NCBI GenBank assembly: GCA_035292585.1
Contig: DATDPU010000148.1
Coordinates: 1 to 64,000, forward strand
Direction: 5' to 3'
Length of the DNA: 64,000 nucleotides
Source: DASSFZ01 sp035292585
Lineage (GTDB): Bacteria > Chloroflexota > Anaerolineae > Fen-1058
Each line of letters begins with the position of its first letter. Position 1 is the stretch's first letter. The position numbers and the translations under genes are program-made. The notes under the pieces are model-generated. The model did not search any database and was not told the DNA's origin. It was given only the letters and a program-made list of their open reading frames with translations. Positions 45,503 through 54,501 of the stretch are shown here, piece after piece.

Positions 45503-47437
45503 CTAATGAACCGCAGGCGTATGCCCGTTCTCGCGCAGTTCCAACTGATACGGCACGGTTGTCACCGCGACGCGCTTCAAATCCTGCAAGGCCAGGTTCA
45601 ACCCGATCGCCGCGTTCTGGTGCAGCGCTTGCTCCAGGAGATTATCCATCACCAGGTGTCCGGCGATGACGTGGAGGAAGCCTTGCGGGAGTTCGCGCAA
45701 CAGCTCTTCGACATACTGGTGAATCGGATCGACCAGGTTGCGGTAGGGCGAGGGCAGGATGGTCAGGTAGGCTTCCTCGCCGATGCGTTCCTGCCACTTC
45801 TGCTTCACGCGCTCCGCCTTGTCCGGGTCGATCGCCACGTGCACGGCGGTCCAGGGCACGCCCAATGATTTGGCGAAGTTGATCGTATTGATCGTTCCGG
45901 CGTGGACGTCGTCGACCAGGACCAGCATCTTGACCGGTCGCTGGCGAATGTTGGGCCAGCGCGCGCCCTGGCTCAGGATCGCAGCCACGCCTTGGTAATG
46001 ATGGTGGATGCGGAAGAAGATCAAGACCAGCGTCGGGATCAATAAGACGATGATCCAGGCCCCGTCGCGGAACTTAGCGATGGCGAACACGAGCATCACC
46101 ACGCCCGTCATCACCGCGCCGATCGCGTTCACGATCAGCTTAATCCGCCAGTGGGGATCGAAGCGCAGCAGCGAGCCGTGCACCTCGATTTCTTCACCCG
46201 GTTTCATCCGGCCGCTGCGCCGCCAGCGCACGACCATGCCGGTCTGCGAGAGGGTGAACGATAAGAACACGCCGATGGCGTACAGCGGGATCAACTGCGT
46301 CGTCTCTGCGTTGAAGACGATAACCAACAGCGCGGCCATGGTGGCCAGTAAAACGATACCCCACGAGAACACCAGCCGCCGTCCCCGGAAGGTGAGCTGC
46401 TTGGGCAGGAAGCCGTCGCCGGCCTGTAACGCAGCCAGGCGCGGAAAGTCGGCGTACGAGGTGTTGGCGGCCATGATCAGGATGATCGTCGTGGCTGTAA
46501 CTGTCAGGAAATACAACGGCGTCGCGCCGTAGATCGTGCGCGCAATCTGCGAGACGACCGTCTCCCTGACGTCTTCGCCGGCAACGACATGGACAGCATT
46601 GGCCAGCAAGGTGATGCCGATGAAGGTGACGCCCAGGATCGCGGCCATGGCGGTCAAGGTCTGGGCCGCGTTCTTGCTGCGCGGCTCCTTGAACGCGGTG
46701 ATGCCATTGGAGATGGCTTCGACGCCGGTCACCGCCGCCGAGCCGCTGGCAAAAGCACGCAACAGTAGGAGCAGCGTCAGCGGCTGCAACACGTGCTCGG
46801 CCGCGCCCGCGCGCGGCACGTCGGTCACCCTGCCCAGCGAACCGGTCGCCAGCTGGATGAATCCGGTTGCCAACATCAGGAACACCAGCACGATGTAAAA
46901 GTAAGTCGGGATGGCGAAGACCATCCCCGATTCTTTCACGCCGCGCAGGTTGATGACCGTCATGATCGCAATCAGGACCAGCGCGATCTCGACGCGGTAC
47001 GGGTAAAGCGCCGGAAACGCCGACGCCAGCTGCGCCACGCCGGCGGCGATGCTCACCGCGACCGTCAGGATGTAGTCGGTCAGCAGCGCCGCGCCTGCCA
47101 CCTGAGCCGACCTTTCACCCAAGTTGTCCCGCGCCACGATGTATGCGCCGCCGCCGCCCGGATAAGCGTGGATCGTCTGACGGTACGAGATGGTCAGGAT
47201 GATCAACATCGTGGCGATGATGATCGAGATCGGGATCGACAGGTAGAAATACGCCGCGCCAGTCAGCGCCAGCACAATCAGGATTTCCTCGGTGGCGTAG
47301 GCGACGGACGAGAGATTGTCGGAAGCGAATACCGCTAAACCGATTTTCTTGCTCAGCGTCTGATGTGGAATGTCAATGGTCCGCAGCGGCGGCCCAATTA
47401 GAATGCGCCCCAACGAGTGGCGTTGAGCAGTTGCCAT
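45503..47437 (-). CDS. KimA-like APC-superfamily potassium transporter
   Basis: 644 residues: twelve membrane segments to about residue 470, then a cytoplasmic C-terminal domain of about 150 residues with a USP-like part (KMLVLVDDVHAGTINTINFAKSLG). Diagnostic blocks are GLAVFASDNLSSVAYATEE, YRQTIHAYPGGGGAYIV and INLRGVKESG, characteristic of the YdaO/KimA group of proton-coupled potassium importers. In Bacillus, KimA is inhibited by c-di-AMP; that is not shown here. It lies 12 bases after a USP-like membrane protein gene and near a Kdp-type two-component pair, supporting a potassium role. Confidence 0.82.
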   Translation of the reverse strand: MATAQRHSLGRILIGPPLRTIDIPHQTLSKKIGLAVFASDNLSSVAYATEEILIVLALTGAAYFYLSIPISIIIATMLIILTISYRQTIHAYPGGGGAYIVARDNLGERSAQVAGAALLTDYILTVAVSIAAGVAQLASAFPALYPYRVEIALVLIAIMTVINLRGVKESGMVFAIPTYFYIVLVFLMLATGFIQLATGSLGRVTDVPRAGAAEHVLQPLTLLLLLRAFASGSAAVTGVEAISNGITAFKEPRSKNAAQTLTAMAAILGVTFIGITLLANAVHVVAGEDVRETVVSQIARTIYGATPLYFLTVTATTIILIMAANTSYADFPRLAALQAGDGFLPKQLTFRGRRLVFSWGIVLLATMAALLVIVFNAETTQLIPLYAIGVFLSFTLSQTGMVVRWRRSGRMKPGEEIEVHGSLLRFDPHWRIKLIVNAIGAVMTGVVMLVFAIAKFRDGAWIIVLLIPTLVLIFFRIHHHYQGVAAILSQGARWPNIRQRPVKMLVLVDDVHAGTINTINFAKSLGVPWTAVHVAIDPDKAERVKQKWQERIGEEAYLTILPSPYRNLVDPIHQYVEELLRELPQGFLHVIAGHLVMDNLLEQALHQNAAIGLNLALQDLKRVAVTTVPYQLELRENGHTPAVH

Positions 47438-47449
47438 TTTAGCGCTCCA

Positions 47450-48136
47450 TCACATTAGAAACCGCGCCCACAACACTACCGCAATGACTTCTAAGAGCAC
47501 GGATAGACCCATCAAAAGATAGTACGCCCCGTCGCGGTACGTGCGCGCGATCTCCGCCTGCATCACAAAGAACCCCGCCAGAATCCCGATGGAGCCGACG
47601 AGCGACAAGAGCTGCCTGAGGCGCCCACTCGGTTCCGGAGCTGGACGCTGATACCAGCCGGAAAGCAGGTACACCGGGCCGGGCAGCGCCGAAGCCAGCG
47701 ACTCTTTCGCTGCATGGAGCTGCTCTTGATGACACACGATTAAGTCCCCCGCCCGCCAGACCTGCCTGATCGCCGGCAGCCAATCGTGTTCGAGCACCAC
47801 CAGCGTTTCGACGCGGGTCCGCCGATCGCGCGTGAGCGCGGCGAGCGTCGCAAGTTGGCGGCGCACCAGCGGTTCGCTTGCGACGGTCTTGTAAAGACTC
47901 ACGTAGAGGATTTCAAGGCCGCGCGGTGAAGCGAGCAGCCAAATGCGTTGAGCCAGCTCGGACTCGCCGCTTTCCAGGTCGGGCGCCAGAACGATGAGGC
48001 GCTGCACCGACGGCGGCAGTTCTTGGCGCTGCGCGTCCGAATCGGACGTGAGATCGGTTGGGGGGGCCGTGGCCCGATCGCGTGGAGGCGTCTTAAGTCG
48101 GGGTTGAATGGTTGCGGGTCGATCCATGTTAAACAT
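47450..48136 (-). CDS. USP-like protein with two C-terminal membrane segments
   Basis: 228 residues. A polar, Pro-rich start (1-45) is followed by a universal-stress-protein-like alpha/beta part (RLIVLAPDLESGES, LEILYVSLYKT, DLIVCHQEQ; about 45-170) and two membrane helices (about 180-228). ATG 48127 is an alternative start. The family is not one I can name. Because USP-like domains are part of KdpD sensors and of the neighbouring transporter tail, it may be an accessory subunit or regulator of potassium uptake. It sits directly upstream of the KimA-like gene in the same direction. Confidence 0.65.
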   Translation of the reverse strand: MFNMDRPATIQPRLKTPPRDRATAPPTDLTSDSDAQRQELPPSVQRLIVLAPDLESGESELAQRIWLLASPRGLEILYVSLYKTVASEPLVRRQLATLAALTRDRRTRVETLVVLEHDWLPAIRQVWRAGDLIVCHQEQLHAAKESLASALPGPVYLLSGWYQRPAPEPSGRLRQLLSLVGSIGILAGFFVMQAEIARTYRDGAYYLLMGLSVLLEVIAVVLWARFLM

Positions 48137-48222
48137 CTGCCTGATCGTTTACTCGGCACACAGTTTAACCGGCCGAAATAAATCTGTGACAAAGGTTTTG
48201 ACCAGTTTCATAAAGGACAAAT

Positions 48223-48251
48223 AAAAAGCGCCCCGCCTGGGGCGCTTTTTT
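48223..48251. terminator. Rho-independent terminator (bidirectional)
   Basis: AAAAAGCGCCCC pairs with GGGGCGCTTTTTT around CCT/GCCT: a GC stem flanked by A and T tracts. It lies after the KdpE-like gene on the minus strand and separates it from the transporter operon. Confidence 0.85.
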
Positions 48252-48277
48252 GAAATTTGCGTATTCAAGGAGCCTCA

Positions 48278-48310
48278 AGAGACCGGGTTTCTTCAGGAAA
48301 CCCGGTCTCT
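48278..48310. terminator. Palindromic hairpin R5 at the end of the response regulator gene
   Basis: AGAGACCGGGTTTC and GAAACCCGGTCTCT form a 14-bp stem around TTCAG. It overlaps the stop codon of the regulator (48309-48311). It is the same design as 45400-45430 with paired substitutions on both arms. Confidence 0.7.
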
Positions 48311-49004
48311 AATCGTCGGCGTTGAACCGGTAACCGATGCCTGGTTCGGTGAGGAGAATCTGCGGATGCTCGGGGTCGGCTTCCAGTTTCTTGCGCAGCT
48401 GGCGCATGTAAACCCGCAGGTATTCGATGTGGTCAGCCTCGGCTTCACCCCACACGTGCGTCAGAATACTCCGATGCGTCAACACCCGGCCGGCGTTCGC
48501 GGCCAGGTAGGCCAGCAGCTTGAACTCAGTGGCGGACAATTTCACCGGGTCGCTATCCCGCGTGACGCTGTACCGGGCCAGGTCGATCGTCAACGGGCCG
48601 GCGCTGATCAACGTCTGTTTACTGCCTTGCACGTGAATCGAGTGTCGCAGCGCGACGCGGATGCGCGCCAGGAGCTCTTCGATGCCAAAGGGCTTGGTGA
48701 GATAATCGTCCGCGCCCCGGTCCAGGGCGACGACCTTATCTCGTTCGCTATCGCGCACGGATAAAACGATGATCGGAATTTGCGTCCATTCGCGCAGGCG
48801 TTGGCAGACCTCGATCCCGCTCATGTCGGGTAACCCCAAATCGAGGATGATCACATCGGGCGGCTGCGCTGCGGCCAGCGCCAACCCTTCTTCGCCTCGA
48901 CTGGCAACGGTCACGTGAAACTTGTTTTCAGTCAGGATGGTCCGTAGCGCGCGGAGAATCTGCGGCTCGTCGTCGATGACGAGGACGTGCGGTTGGCTGG
49001 TCAT
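48309..49004 (-). CDS. OmpR-family response regulator, KdpE-like
   Basis: 231 residues from ATG 49004, which overlaps the stop of the kinase gene (ATGA) and has GAGG upstream. Receiver domain (1-120): acidic pair D11/D12 (DDEP), phospho-acceptor Asp55 (IILDLGLPD) and the conserved Lys in LTKPFG. Winged-helix effector domain (about 135-228) with SATEFKLLAYLA and VYMRQLRKKLE. The arrangement and pairing match KdpE, the activator of potassium-uptake genes; the target promoter here is not known. Confidence 0.87.
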   Translation of the reverse strand: MTSQPHVLVIDDEPQILRALRTILTENKFHVTVASRGEEGLALAAAQPPDVIILDLGLPDMSGIEVCQRLREWTQIPIIVLSVRDSERDKVVALDRGADDYLTKPFGIEELLARIRVALRHSIHVQGSKQTLISAGPLTIDLARYSVTRDSDPVKLSATEFKLLAYLAANAGRVLTHRSILTHVWGEAEADHIEYLRVYMRQLRKKLEADPEHPQILLTEPGIGYRFNADD

Positions 49005-50482
49005 GTGGCCTCTGGTTCTAACGGCACGCGCGGCGGCGGCGTCCCATCCCAAGTATAGGGCAACGTGAAATTATAGGCGAAGCCGGCGGGCAGATTTTGC
49101 GCCCAGATCCGCCCGCCGTGGGCTTCGATGATGCCTTTGCAAATCGACAGCCCCAACCCGGTTCCCGTGACGCGGTCGCCGGGCGTCACCCGATAGAACT
49201 TATCGAAGATGTGTTCGAGATGTTCCTCAGGCACGGGCGGCCCCTGATTGTTCACTTGAATGAGAAGCAACTGCTCATCCAGCACCTGCGCCTGCACCCG
49301 GATCACGCTGCCCAGCGGGGCATACTTCAGCGAATTGCTGATCAGGTTGGTGAACACCTGCTCCAGCTGCACATGATCGACCGGCGCCAGCGGTAGATCG
49401 TCCGGCACGTTCGTCTCCAGCCGATGCCGTTCGGTGGCCCGGCGCATGCGGCGTAGGACTTCCGAGAGGATATCGGCCAGGATATCCCACTGGCGCTGCG
49501 GGTTCAGCGCGCCGGCTTCGATGCGCGACATATCCAGCAGGTTGCCGACCAGTTGATTCAGATAGTCCGTCTCTTCTTCCACTGCGGCGAGGAGTTCAGA
49601 GCGCGCGGCCGAATCCCAGCTGACCGCATCGCTGCGCAGGCTGGTAGCCGCGGCCTTGATCGTCGCCAGGGGGGTGCGCAATTCGTGCGATACCGAGGAG
49701 AGCAGCGCCGATTTCATGCGGTCGCTTTCTTCGAGAACCCCGGCGCGTTTCTCGGCCTGCGCCAGGCGGGCCCGCTCCAACGCCAGCGCAGCCTGACTGG
49801 CGTACGTGCGCAGCAACCGTTCCTCGGCAGATGTGAACGGGCGCGCCTCGCGCCACACGCGCACGTCACCCTGGATGCCGCGCGCGGTTCGTAGCGCGAG
49901 GTGTTGATCTGGTTCACGGGCTGGCGCAGCTGTATCGGCAGGCAGCGCTTCCTCGAAAGCCGCTCCATCCGGTTGTGCTTCGACGGCCACTTCGATGTGC
50001 GTGGGCTGGAATGACTCCAGCAGGTGCCGGACGAGGGTGTGGGCAATCGTGCGCTCGTCGTGCAACCCGGCCAAGGCGGTGCTCAGTTCGTATAGGCGCG
50101 TGGCCTCTTGTTCGCGCGCCGTCGCCGCAGCCATCCCGACCTCGGCTCGACTGAGCAACTGGCTGATGAGCACGGCGACGACGAAGAATACGATCAACGC
50201 CAGCACGTCTTGGGTTTGATGAACTGCGAAAGTATAGTACGGCGTGATGAAGAAGAAGTTGAAGGCCAGGAAGGCGCTGAGCGCCAGCAAGATGCCCGGC
50301 GCCAGGCCCCACAGCGCCGTGCCGAGCACGACCAGGAGCAGATATAACAACACGATCACCGGGCTGTTGAGACTCTCGCGGAACAGCAGCAAAATCGCGG
50401 TGGTCAACGCCACGGCGAGGAGCGCCAGCACGTATGTGGCCGGTTTCGAAGCAGATAGATATCGGAAGATGCGCGCCCGCAT
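49001..50482 (-). CDS. KdpD-like sensor histidine kinase lacking the N-terminal KdpD/USP domains
   Basis: 493 residues, about half the length of a full KdpD (near 900). It begins at the four-helix DUF4118 membrane part (about 15-110), then a GAF-like domain (about 130-240), HisKA with SHELRTPL (His266) and an HATPase domain with NLISNSLKYAP and GTGLGLSI. The missing parts in full-length proteins sense c-di-AMP and other signals. The short form is seen in other lineages too, so it may be normal rather than a deletion. Start is an ATG at 50482 preceded by AAAGG. It is translationally coupled to the regulator. Confidence 0.87.
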   Translation of the reverse strand: MRARIFRYLSASKPATYVLALLAVALTTAILLLFRESLNSPVIVLLYLLLVVLGTALWGLAPGILLALSAFLAFNFFFITPYYTFAVHQTQDVLALIVFFVVAVLISQLLSRAEVGMAAATAREQEATRLYELSTALAGLHDERTIAHTLVRHLLESFQPTHIEVAVEAQPDGAAFEEALPADTAAPAREPDQHLALRTARGIQGDVRVWREARPFTSAEERLLRTYASQAALALERARLAQAEKRAGVLEESDRMKSALLSSVSHELRTPLATIKAAATSLRSDAVSWDSAARSELLAAVEEETDYLNQLVGNLLDMSRIEAGALNPQRQWDILADILSEVLRRMRRATERHRLETNVPDDLPLAPVDHVQLEQVFTNLISNSLKYAPLGSVIRVQAQVLDEQLLLIQVNNQGPPVPEEHLEHIFDKFYRVTPGDRVTGTGLGLSICKGIIEAHGGRIWAQNLPAGFAYNFTLPYTWDGTPPPRVPLEPEAT

Positions 50483-50493
50483 GAGAAACCTTT

Positions 50494-50584
50494 AGGACTT
50501 ACGCAGTTGGCGCGGCAGTTGCACTGCCGCCGCCTCATCTGCCGCAGTACAACTGCGGCAGCAACATGCAACTGCGTAAGTCCT
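50494..50584. repeat. Nested palindrome upstream of the sensor kinase operon
   Basis: Perfect 16-bp terminal inverted repeats, AGGACTTACGCAGTTG and CAACTGCGTAAGTCCT, enclose two smaller hairpins (GGCAGTTGCACTGCC and CTGCCGCAG...CTGCGGCAG). It begins 12 bases before the kinase start codon, so it would form the 5' leader of that mRNA. The GCAGTTGCA blocks recall repeat R2. Confidence 0.78.
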
Positions 50585-51053
50585 GACCTTTTTGATCGGC
50601 GAGCCAGCTACAAGCCTGTTGCCGCCGCACAACCCTCTTCGCTGCGCTCGTGGGCTGACACCCCTGCGGGGTGCGGGCCTGCGGCGGGAACGCTGATGAG
50701 GTGTTCGCAGCGATTGATACGTCACCTAGAATATGGCTTAATTCCCGTCCGGTGACAAGTATGCCTCATTGGGCGAGTTTGGAAAAGTGGCGAACGTTTT
50801 CAGAAGAACTCTGATCCCAGGGTAATCGCATTTGAACTCGCTGGCGGTTGAAACCGCGCCTACAACCGCGCACAGCCGACCTTCGTCGGCTCAGCCACAG
50901 TCGGCGCAGGCCGACTTCGGGCCTCGGTTGCAGCGACTTCCAGTCGCCGGAAACCCCAATGCGATTGCTATAACCCTGATCCTCAGGTACGCGACAAAAC
51001 GAGGAATGACGAATATACTTCTTAAGGTGGAATTTGTACCTCAGGAGAGCCAC
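50585..51053. other. Gene-free gap with palindromes
   Basis: Between the divergent kinase operon and the glycoside hydrolase. It contains GGGGTG/CACCCC type half-palindromes near 50650-50690 and a structured stretch at about 50837-50955 beginning CTGGCGGTTGAAACCGCGCC, with a 7-bp hairpin AGCCGAC/GTCGGCT (50874-50891). The upstream open frame through this part has no start signal, so it is treated as non-coding. Confidence 0.5.
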
Positions 51054-52856
51054 TTGAAGGATAATGCACTACCGCTCAATTTGAACCTGCTCCGAAATCA
51101 AATCGACATCGCTCAAATCCCGTTCAGCGATCGCGGCTCGCGGCTGCTGGTCTACCAAACGCCTGGGATGAGCCGGCTGTTCATCAAGCTGGCCGAGCGC
51201 TTGATCGGGCTTGAGCCTGGGTTGGAAGCGTACCTGGGCCGCCCGCCGTTCATCCTCGATGTGTGCCTCGTCGACGAGCAGGGTGCGCCGCTCGATTTCG
51301 AGATCGAGACCTACCCGCACGTTCTGTACTTCAGCACCCGCCTGGGCGACTTTGGGTTGGTCTTTCAGGATAAACACACGCTGGCGTTTGGGGTGCCGCC
51401 CCAAACCACGGCGGGCCTGCGTTTCCACGTGATGCCCCAGTTCTGGCGCGAAACCGAATCGGGTGGGGCGCTCAAATCGATCCGCAACCTGGCGTACTCA
51501 ACCAACGGCGAGGTTCGCTGCAATCGCATCACGCCGGAGGGCGGTGGGTACACGGTTGAGTTTATCGTCCAGGCCGGCGACGACAGCGCCATCACGCTGC
51601 ACGTCCGCAATAGCGCCGATCTCTATCACGATGTCTTCCCCTTTTCCTCGTCGACCGAGGCCGCGCAAACGCGCTGGCAATCCTGGTTCGATCGGATCCC
51701 GCCCGTCGCCGAGCGCTTCCGCCGGACGTATGCCTACGCCTGGTGGATCATGGCCAACAACCTCATCAGCCCACAAGGCAATGTGGCTTACGAAGCGATG
51801 ATGCCCTCGAAGGTCAATTACGTGGGCCTGTGGTTGTGGGATAGCGCGATGCACGCGCTGGCGTATCGGCACATCGATCCCGATTTGGCGCGCAACCAGA
51901 TCCGCGCCATGCTGGCCTACCAGCTGCCCGGCGGCATGTTGCCCGATGCCGTGCACGACGAGGGCGTTGTGTCCGAGATCGATCACCCGATCCGCGCCGA
52001 GGTGACCAAACCGCCGATCTTGGCCTGGGCTGCGCTCAAGCTGCATGAGGCCGATCCCAATCTGGCGTTCTTACAGGAAATCTACGTGCCGTTGGTGCGC
52101 CTCAACTCCTGGTGGTTGGGCATGAATGACGATGATGCCGACGGCCTGGTGCAGTACAACCACCCCTATTCGTCCGGCCTGGACGATAGCCCGTTGTGGG
52201 ACTATGGCATGCCGGTCGAGTCGCCCGATCTGAATACCTACTTGTGCGTGCAAATGGGCTCACTGGCGGTCATCGCCGACAGGCTCGGCTTAGAGGGCGA
52301 GAGCGCGATGTGGCGCAGGCGGGCGGCGGCCATCGTGCGCCGGATGATCGAGGATTTCTGGGACGAAGCGGCGGGTGTCTTTCGCGCGTTACACGACGAG
52401 AAACCCATCCCCGTCATCACGCCCTTTAATCTTTATCCACTATGGACCGGCCAATTGCCGGAGCCGATCCGTGACCGGCTGATCGAGCATCTGCTAGACC
52501 CGAATATGTTTTGGGGCGATGTCGTCATCCCGACGGTCGCCCGCAACGATCCACATTTTGATCCCGACACGATGTGGCGCGGCCCGGTCTGGGCGAACAT
52601 CAACTACTTCTTCATCGAAGCGCTGCATCAAGTGGGTCAGCATCACCTGGCGCGCGAGCTGCGTGACAAGACGCTCGATCTGGTGAACCGCCATTCCAGC
52701 ATTCATGAGTATTACAACGCGAACACGGGCGCACCCTCGGCCAAAGCGGCCAGCATCTTCGGCTGGACCGCCGCGGTGTTCATCGATCTGGCGATCCAGG
52801 CCAGCGCCGCAGAAGGCGCTTATCCGGTGGGGAGGGCTGATGATCGCATTGGATGA
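51054..52856 (+). CDS. GH63/MGH1-like (trehalase-family) glycoside hydrolase
   Basis: About 600 residues from TTG 51054, which has CAGGAG 6 bases upstream; ATG 51006 is an alternative. An N-terminal beta-sandwich part (about 1-195) precedes an (alpha/alpha)6 barrel (about 205-590). The signature WLWDSAMHAL supplies a candidate general acid Asp, and EVTKPPILAWAALKL, PLWDYGMPVESPDLN, RGPVWANINYF and HSSIHEYYNANTG are typical of the GH63/mannosylglycerate-hydrolase-like group. It acts on an alpha-linked di- or oligosaccharide, and its place before GT20 and a phosphatase suggests trehalose or a glycosyl-glycerate. It is probably cytoplasmic (no signal peptide). Confidence 0.83.
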   Translation: MKDNALPLNLNLLRNQIDIAQIPFSDRGSRLLVYQTPGMSRLFIKLAERLIGLEPGLEAYLGRPPFILDVCLVDEQGAPLDFEIETYPHVLYFSTRLGDFGLVFQDKHTLAFGVPPQTTAGLRFHVMPQFWRETESGGALKSIRNLAYSTNGEVRCNRITPEGGGYTVEFIVQAGDDSAITLHVRNSADLYHDVFPFSSSTEAAQTRWQSWFDRIPPVAERFRRTYAYAWWIMANNLISPQGNVAYEAMMPSKVNYVGLWLWDSAMHALAYRHIDPDLARNQIRAMLAYQLPGGMLPDAVHDEGVVSEIDHPIRAEVTKPPILAWAALKLHEADPNLAFLQEIYVPLVRLNSWWLGMNDDDADGLVQYNHPYSSGLDDSPLWDYGMPVESPDLNTYLCVQMGSLAVIADRLGLEGESAMWRRRAAAIVRRMIEDFWDEAAGVFRALHDEKPIPVITPFNLYPLWTGQLPEPIRDRLIEHLLDPNMFWGDVVIPTVARNDPHFDPDTMWRGPVWANINYFFIEALHQVGQHHLARELRDKTLDLVNRHSSIHEYYNANTGAPSAKAASIFGWTAAVFIDLAIQASAAEGAYPVGRADDRIG

Positions 52857-54351
52857 GGATCGAATTGACGAAAGTGCGCCGGCCGAACGGCTGGGCGAAC
52901 GGACGCTCATCATCGCGGCCAATCGCGGCCCGGTCACTTTCGAAACAACCGAAACGGGCCGCCTCGTTTTTCAACGCGGAACCGGCGGCGTCGTGACGGC
53001 GTTGACCGGACTGGCGAACTATCTGGATGCGATTTGGATTGCCTGTGCGCGCACCGAGGCCGATACCCTGTGGCGCGAGGGAACGGTGCCGCTCTCGACC
53101 AACGAGAGTAACTTGCGGGTCCACTTTCTCACGCCCGAGCCGCAGGCCTACGAACGCTACTACAACGTCATCGCCAATCCGTTATTGTGGTTCTTGCAAC
53201 ACCAGCTGTGGGACGTGCCGCGCGCGCCCATCATCGATCGTTCGACCTGGCAAGCCTGGGAAGAGGGTTATCAGGTCGTCAACCGGCTGTTTGCTGATGC
53301 CATCGTGCGACAGGTCCGATCCGCCTCGCGCCGCGTTCTGGTCATGTTGCAAGACTATCATCTGTATCTGGCGCCGCGCGCGGTGTACGAGCAGCTGCCT
53401 CGGCGCCGGCGACCCACGCTCCTGCACTTTGTTCACATCCCGTGGGCCGGCCCGACCTACTGGCGCATCCTGCCCGGCGCGATGCGCCAGGCGATCCTGG
53501 ACGGCCTGTGCGCCGTCGATCTGCTCGGCTTCCAAACGCGCGACGACGGGCTTAACTTCATTCGCACCTGCGAGTCCTTCCTGCCCGGTGCGCGCGTCAA
53601 CTTCCGGCGCGGCCGGGTCTACTACCGCAATCACGTCACCCATGTGCGCGACTTTCCCATCTCGATCGATGTGGAAGCGCTGCGCCAGCAGGTTGCTTCC
53701 CGCGAGGTGGTCGAGTATCGGTACGAGATACGCGACATTGTCGGCGATCGCCAGTTCATCCTGCGAATCGATCGGATTGAGCCAAGCAAAAACATCATTC
53801 GCGGTTTCCAGGCCTACCAGGAGATGCTCGAGCTGCACCCGGAGCATCGCGGGCAGGTAGAGTTTCTGGCGTTGCTGGTGCCCTCGCGCTTGGAGGTGAA
53901 TGAATACCAGGATTACCTGGGCGAGCTGATGGCCGCCGCCGGTCGCGTCAATGCGCTGTACGGCGACAGCGATTGGGAACCGGTGCGGGTGCTCGTGGGC
54001 GAGAATTATCCACGCGCGCTCGCGGCGTTGCAACAGTACGATGTGCTGCTGGTCAACGCCATCGCCGATGGCATGAACTTGGTCGCTAAAGAGGGGCCGA
54101 TCGTCAACCAGCGTGACGGCGCGCTCATCCTGTCCGAACGAACCGGCGCGCATCAGCAGTTGGAGCCGGGCGCAATCACGATCGCGCCGTGCGATGTGTA
54201 TGCCACCGCCGAAGCGCTCCACCAGGCGCTGGTCATGTCGCCGGCGGAACGGCAGGCGCGCGCGGCGCAGCTGCGCGAGATCATCGAGCGTGAAGACATC
54301 ACCACCTGGATTACCCAACAGCTCCAGGCGGTAAAGGCCCTGGGTTTATAG
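52840..54351 (+). CDS. otsA: GT20 trehalose-6-phosphate synthase-like glycosyltransferase
   Basis: 503 residues from ATG 52840 (GGGGAGG upstream), overlapping the hydrolase gene by 17 bases. GT20 motifs: NRGPV with RGTGGVVTAL near the N-terminus, QDYHLYL (donor site), HIPWAGPTYWRILP, LLGFQTRDDG, the phosphate-binding RIDRIEPSKNI (normally RLDYxKG) and DGMNLVAKEG. It joins an NDP-glucose to glucose-6-phosphate in the known family; divergence such as IDRIEPSKN for LDYIKG leaves another acceptor possible. A HAD phosphatase two genes on would remove the phosphate. Confidence 0.85.
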   Translation: MIALDEDRIDESAPAERLGERTLIIAANRGPVTFETTETGRLVFQRGTGGVVTALTGLANYLDAIWIACARTEADTLWREGTVPLSTNESNLRVHFLTPEPQAYERYYNVIANPLLWFLQHQLWDVPRAPIIDRSTWQAWEEGYQVVNRLFADAIVRQVRSASRRVLVMLQDYHLYLAPRAVYEQLPRRRRPTLLHFVHIPWAGPTYWRILPGAMRQAILDGLCAVDLLGFQTRDDGLNFIRTCESFLPGARVNFRRGRVYYRNHVTHVRDFPISIDVEALRQQVASREVVEYRYEIRDIVGDRQFILRIDRIEPSKNIIRGFQAYQEMLELHPEHRGQVEFLALLVPSRLEVNEYQDYLGELMAAAGRVNALYGDSDWEPVRVLVGENYPRALAALQQYDVLLVNAIADGMNLVAKEGPIVNQRDGALILSERTGAHQQLEPGAITIAPCDVYATAEALHQALVMSPAERQARAAQLREIIEREDITTWITQQLQAVKALGL

Positions 54352-54501
54352 GGTTCTGGCAGCAGTTGCACTCTGTCGGTCTGGCCCCTACGACCTGCCC
54401 CCTGTAAGGGGTTCGCTCCGGGATGCTGCGCTAAGACCTGCGGCCAACATCGAAAGAGACCTGCCGTCATCGCACGCCAGCTTGGAGAGCTGAACAGCAT
54501 A

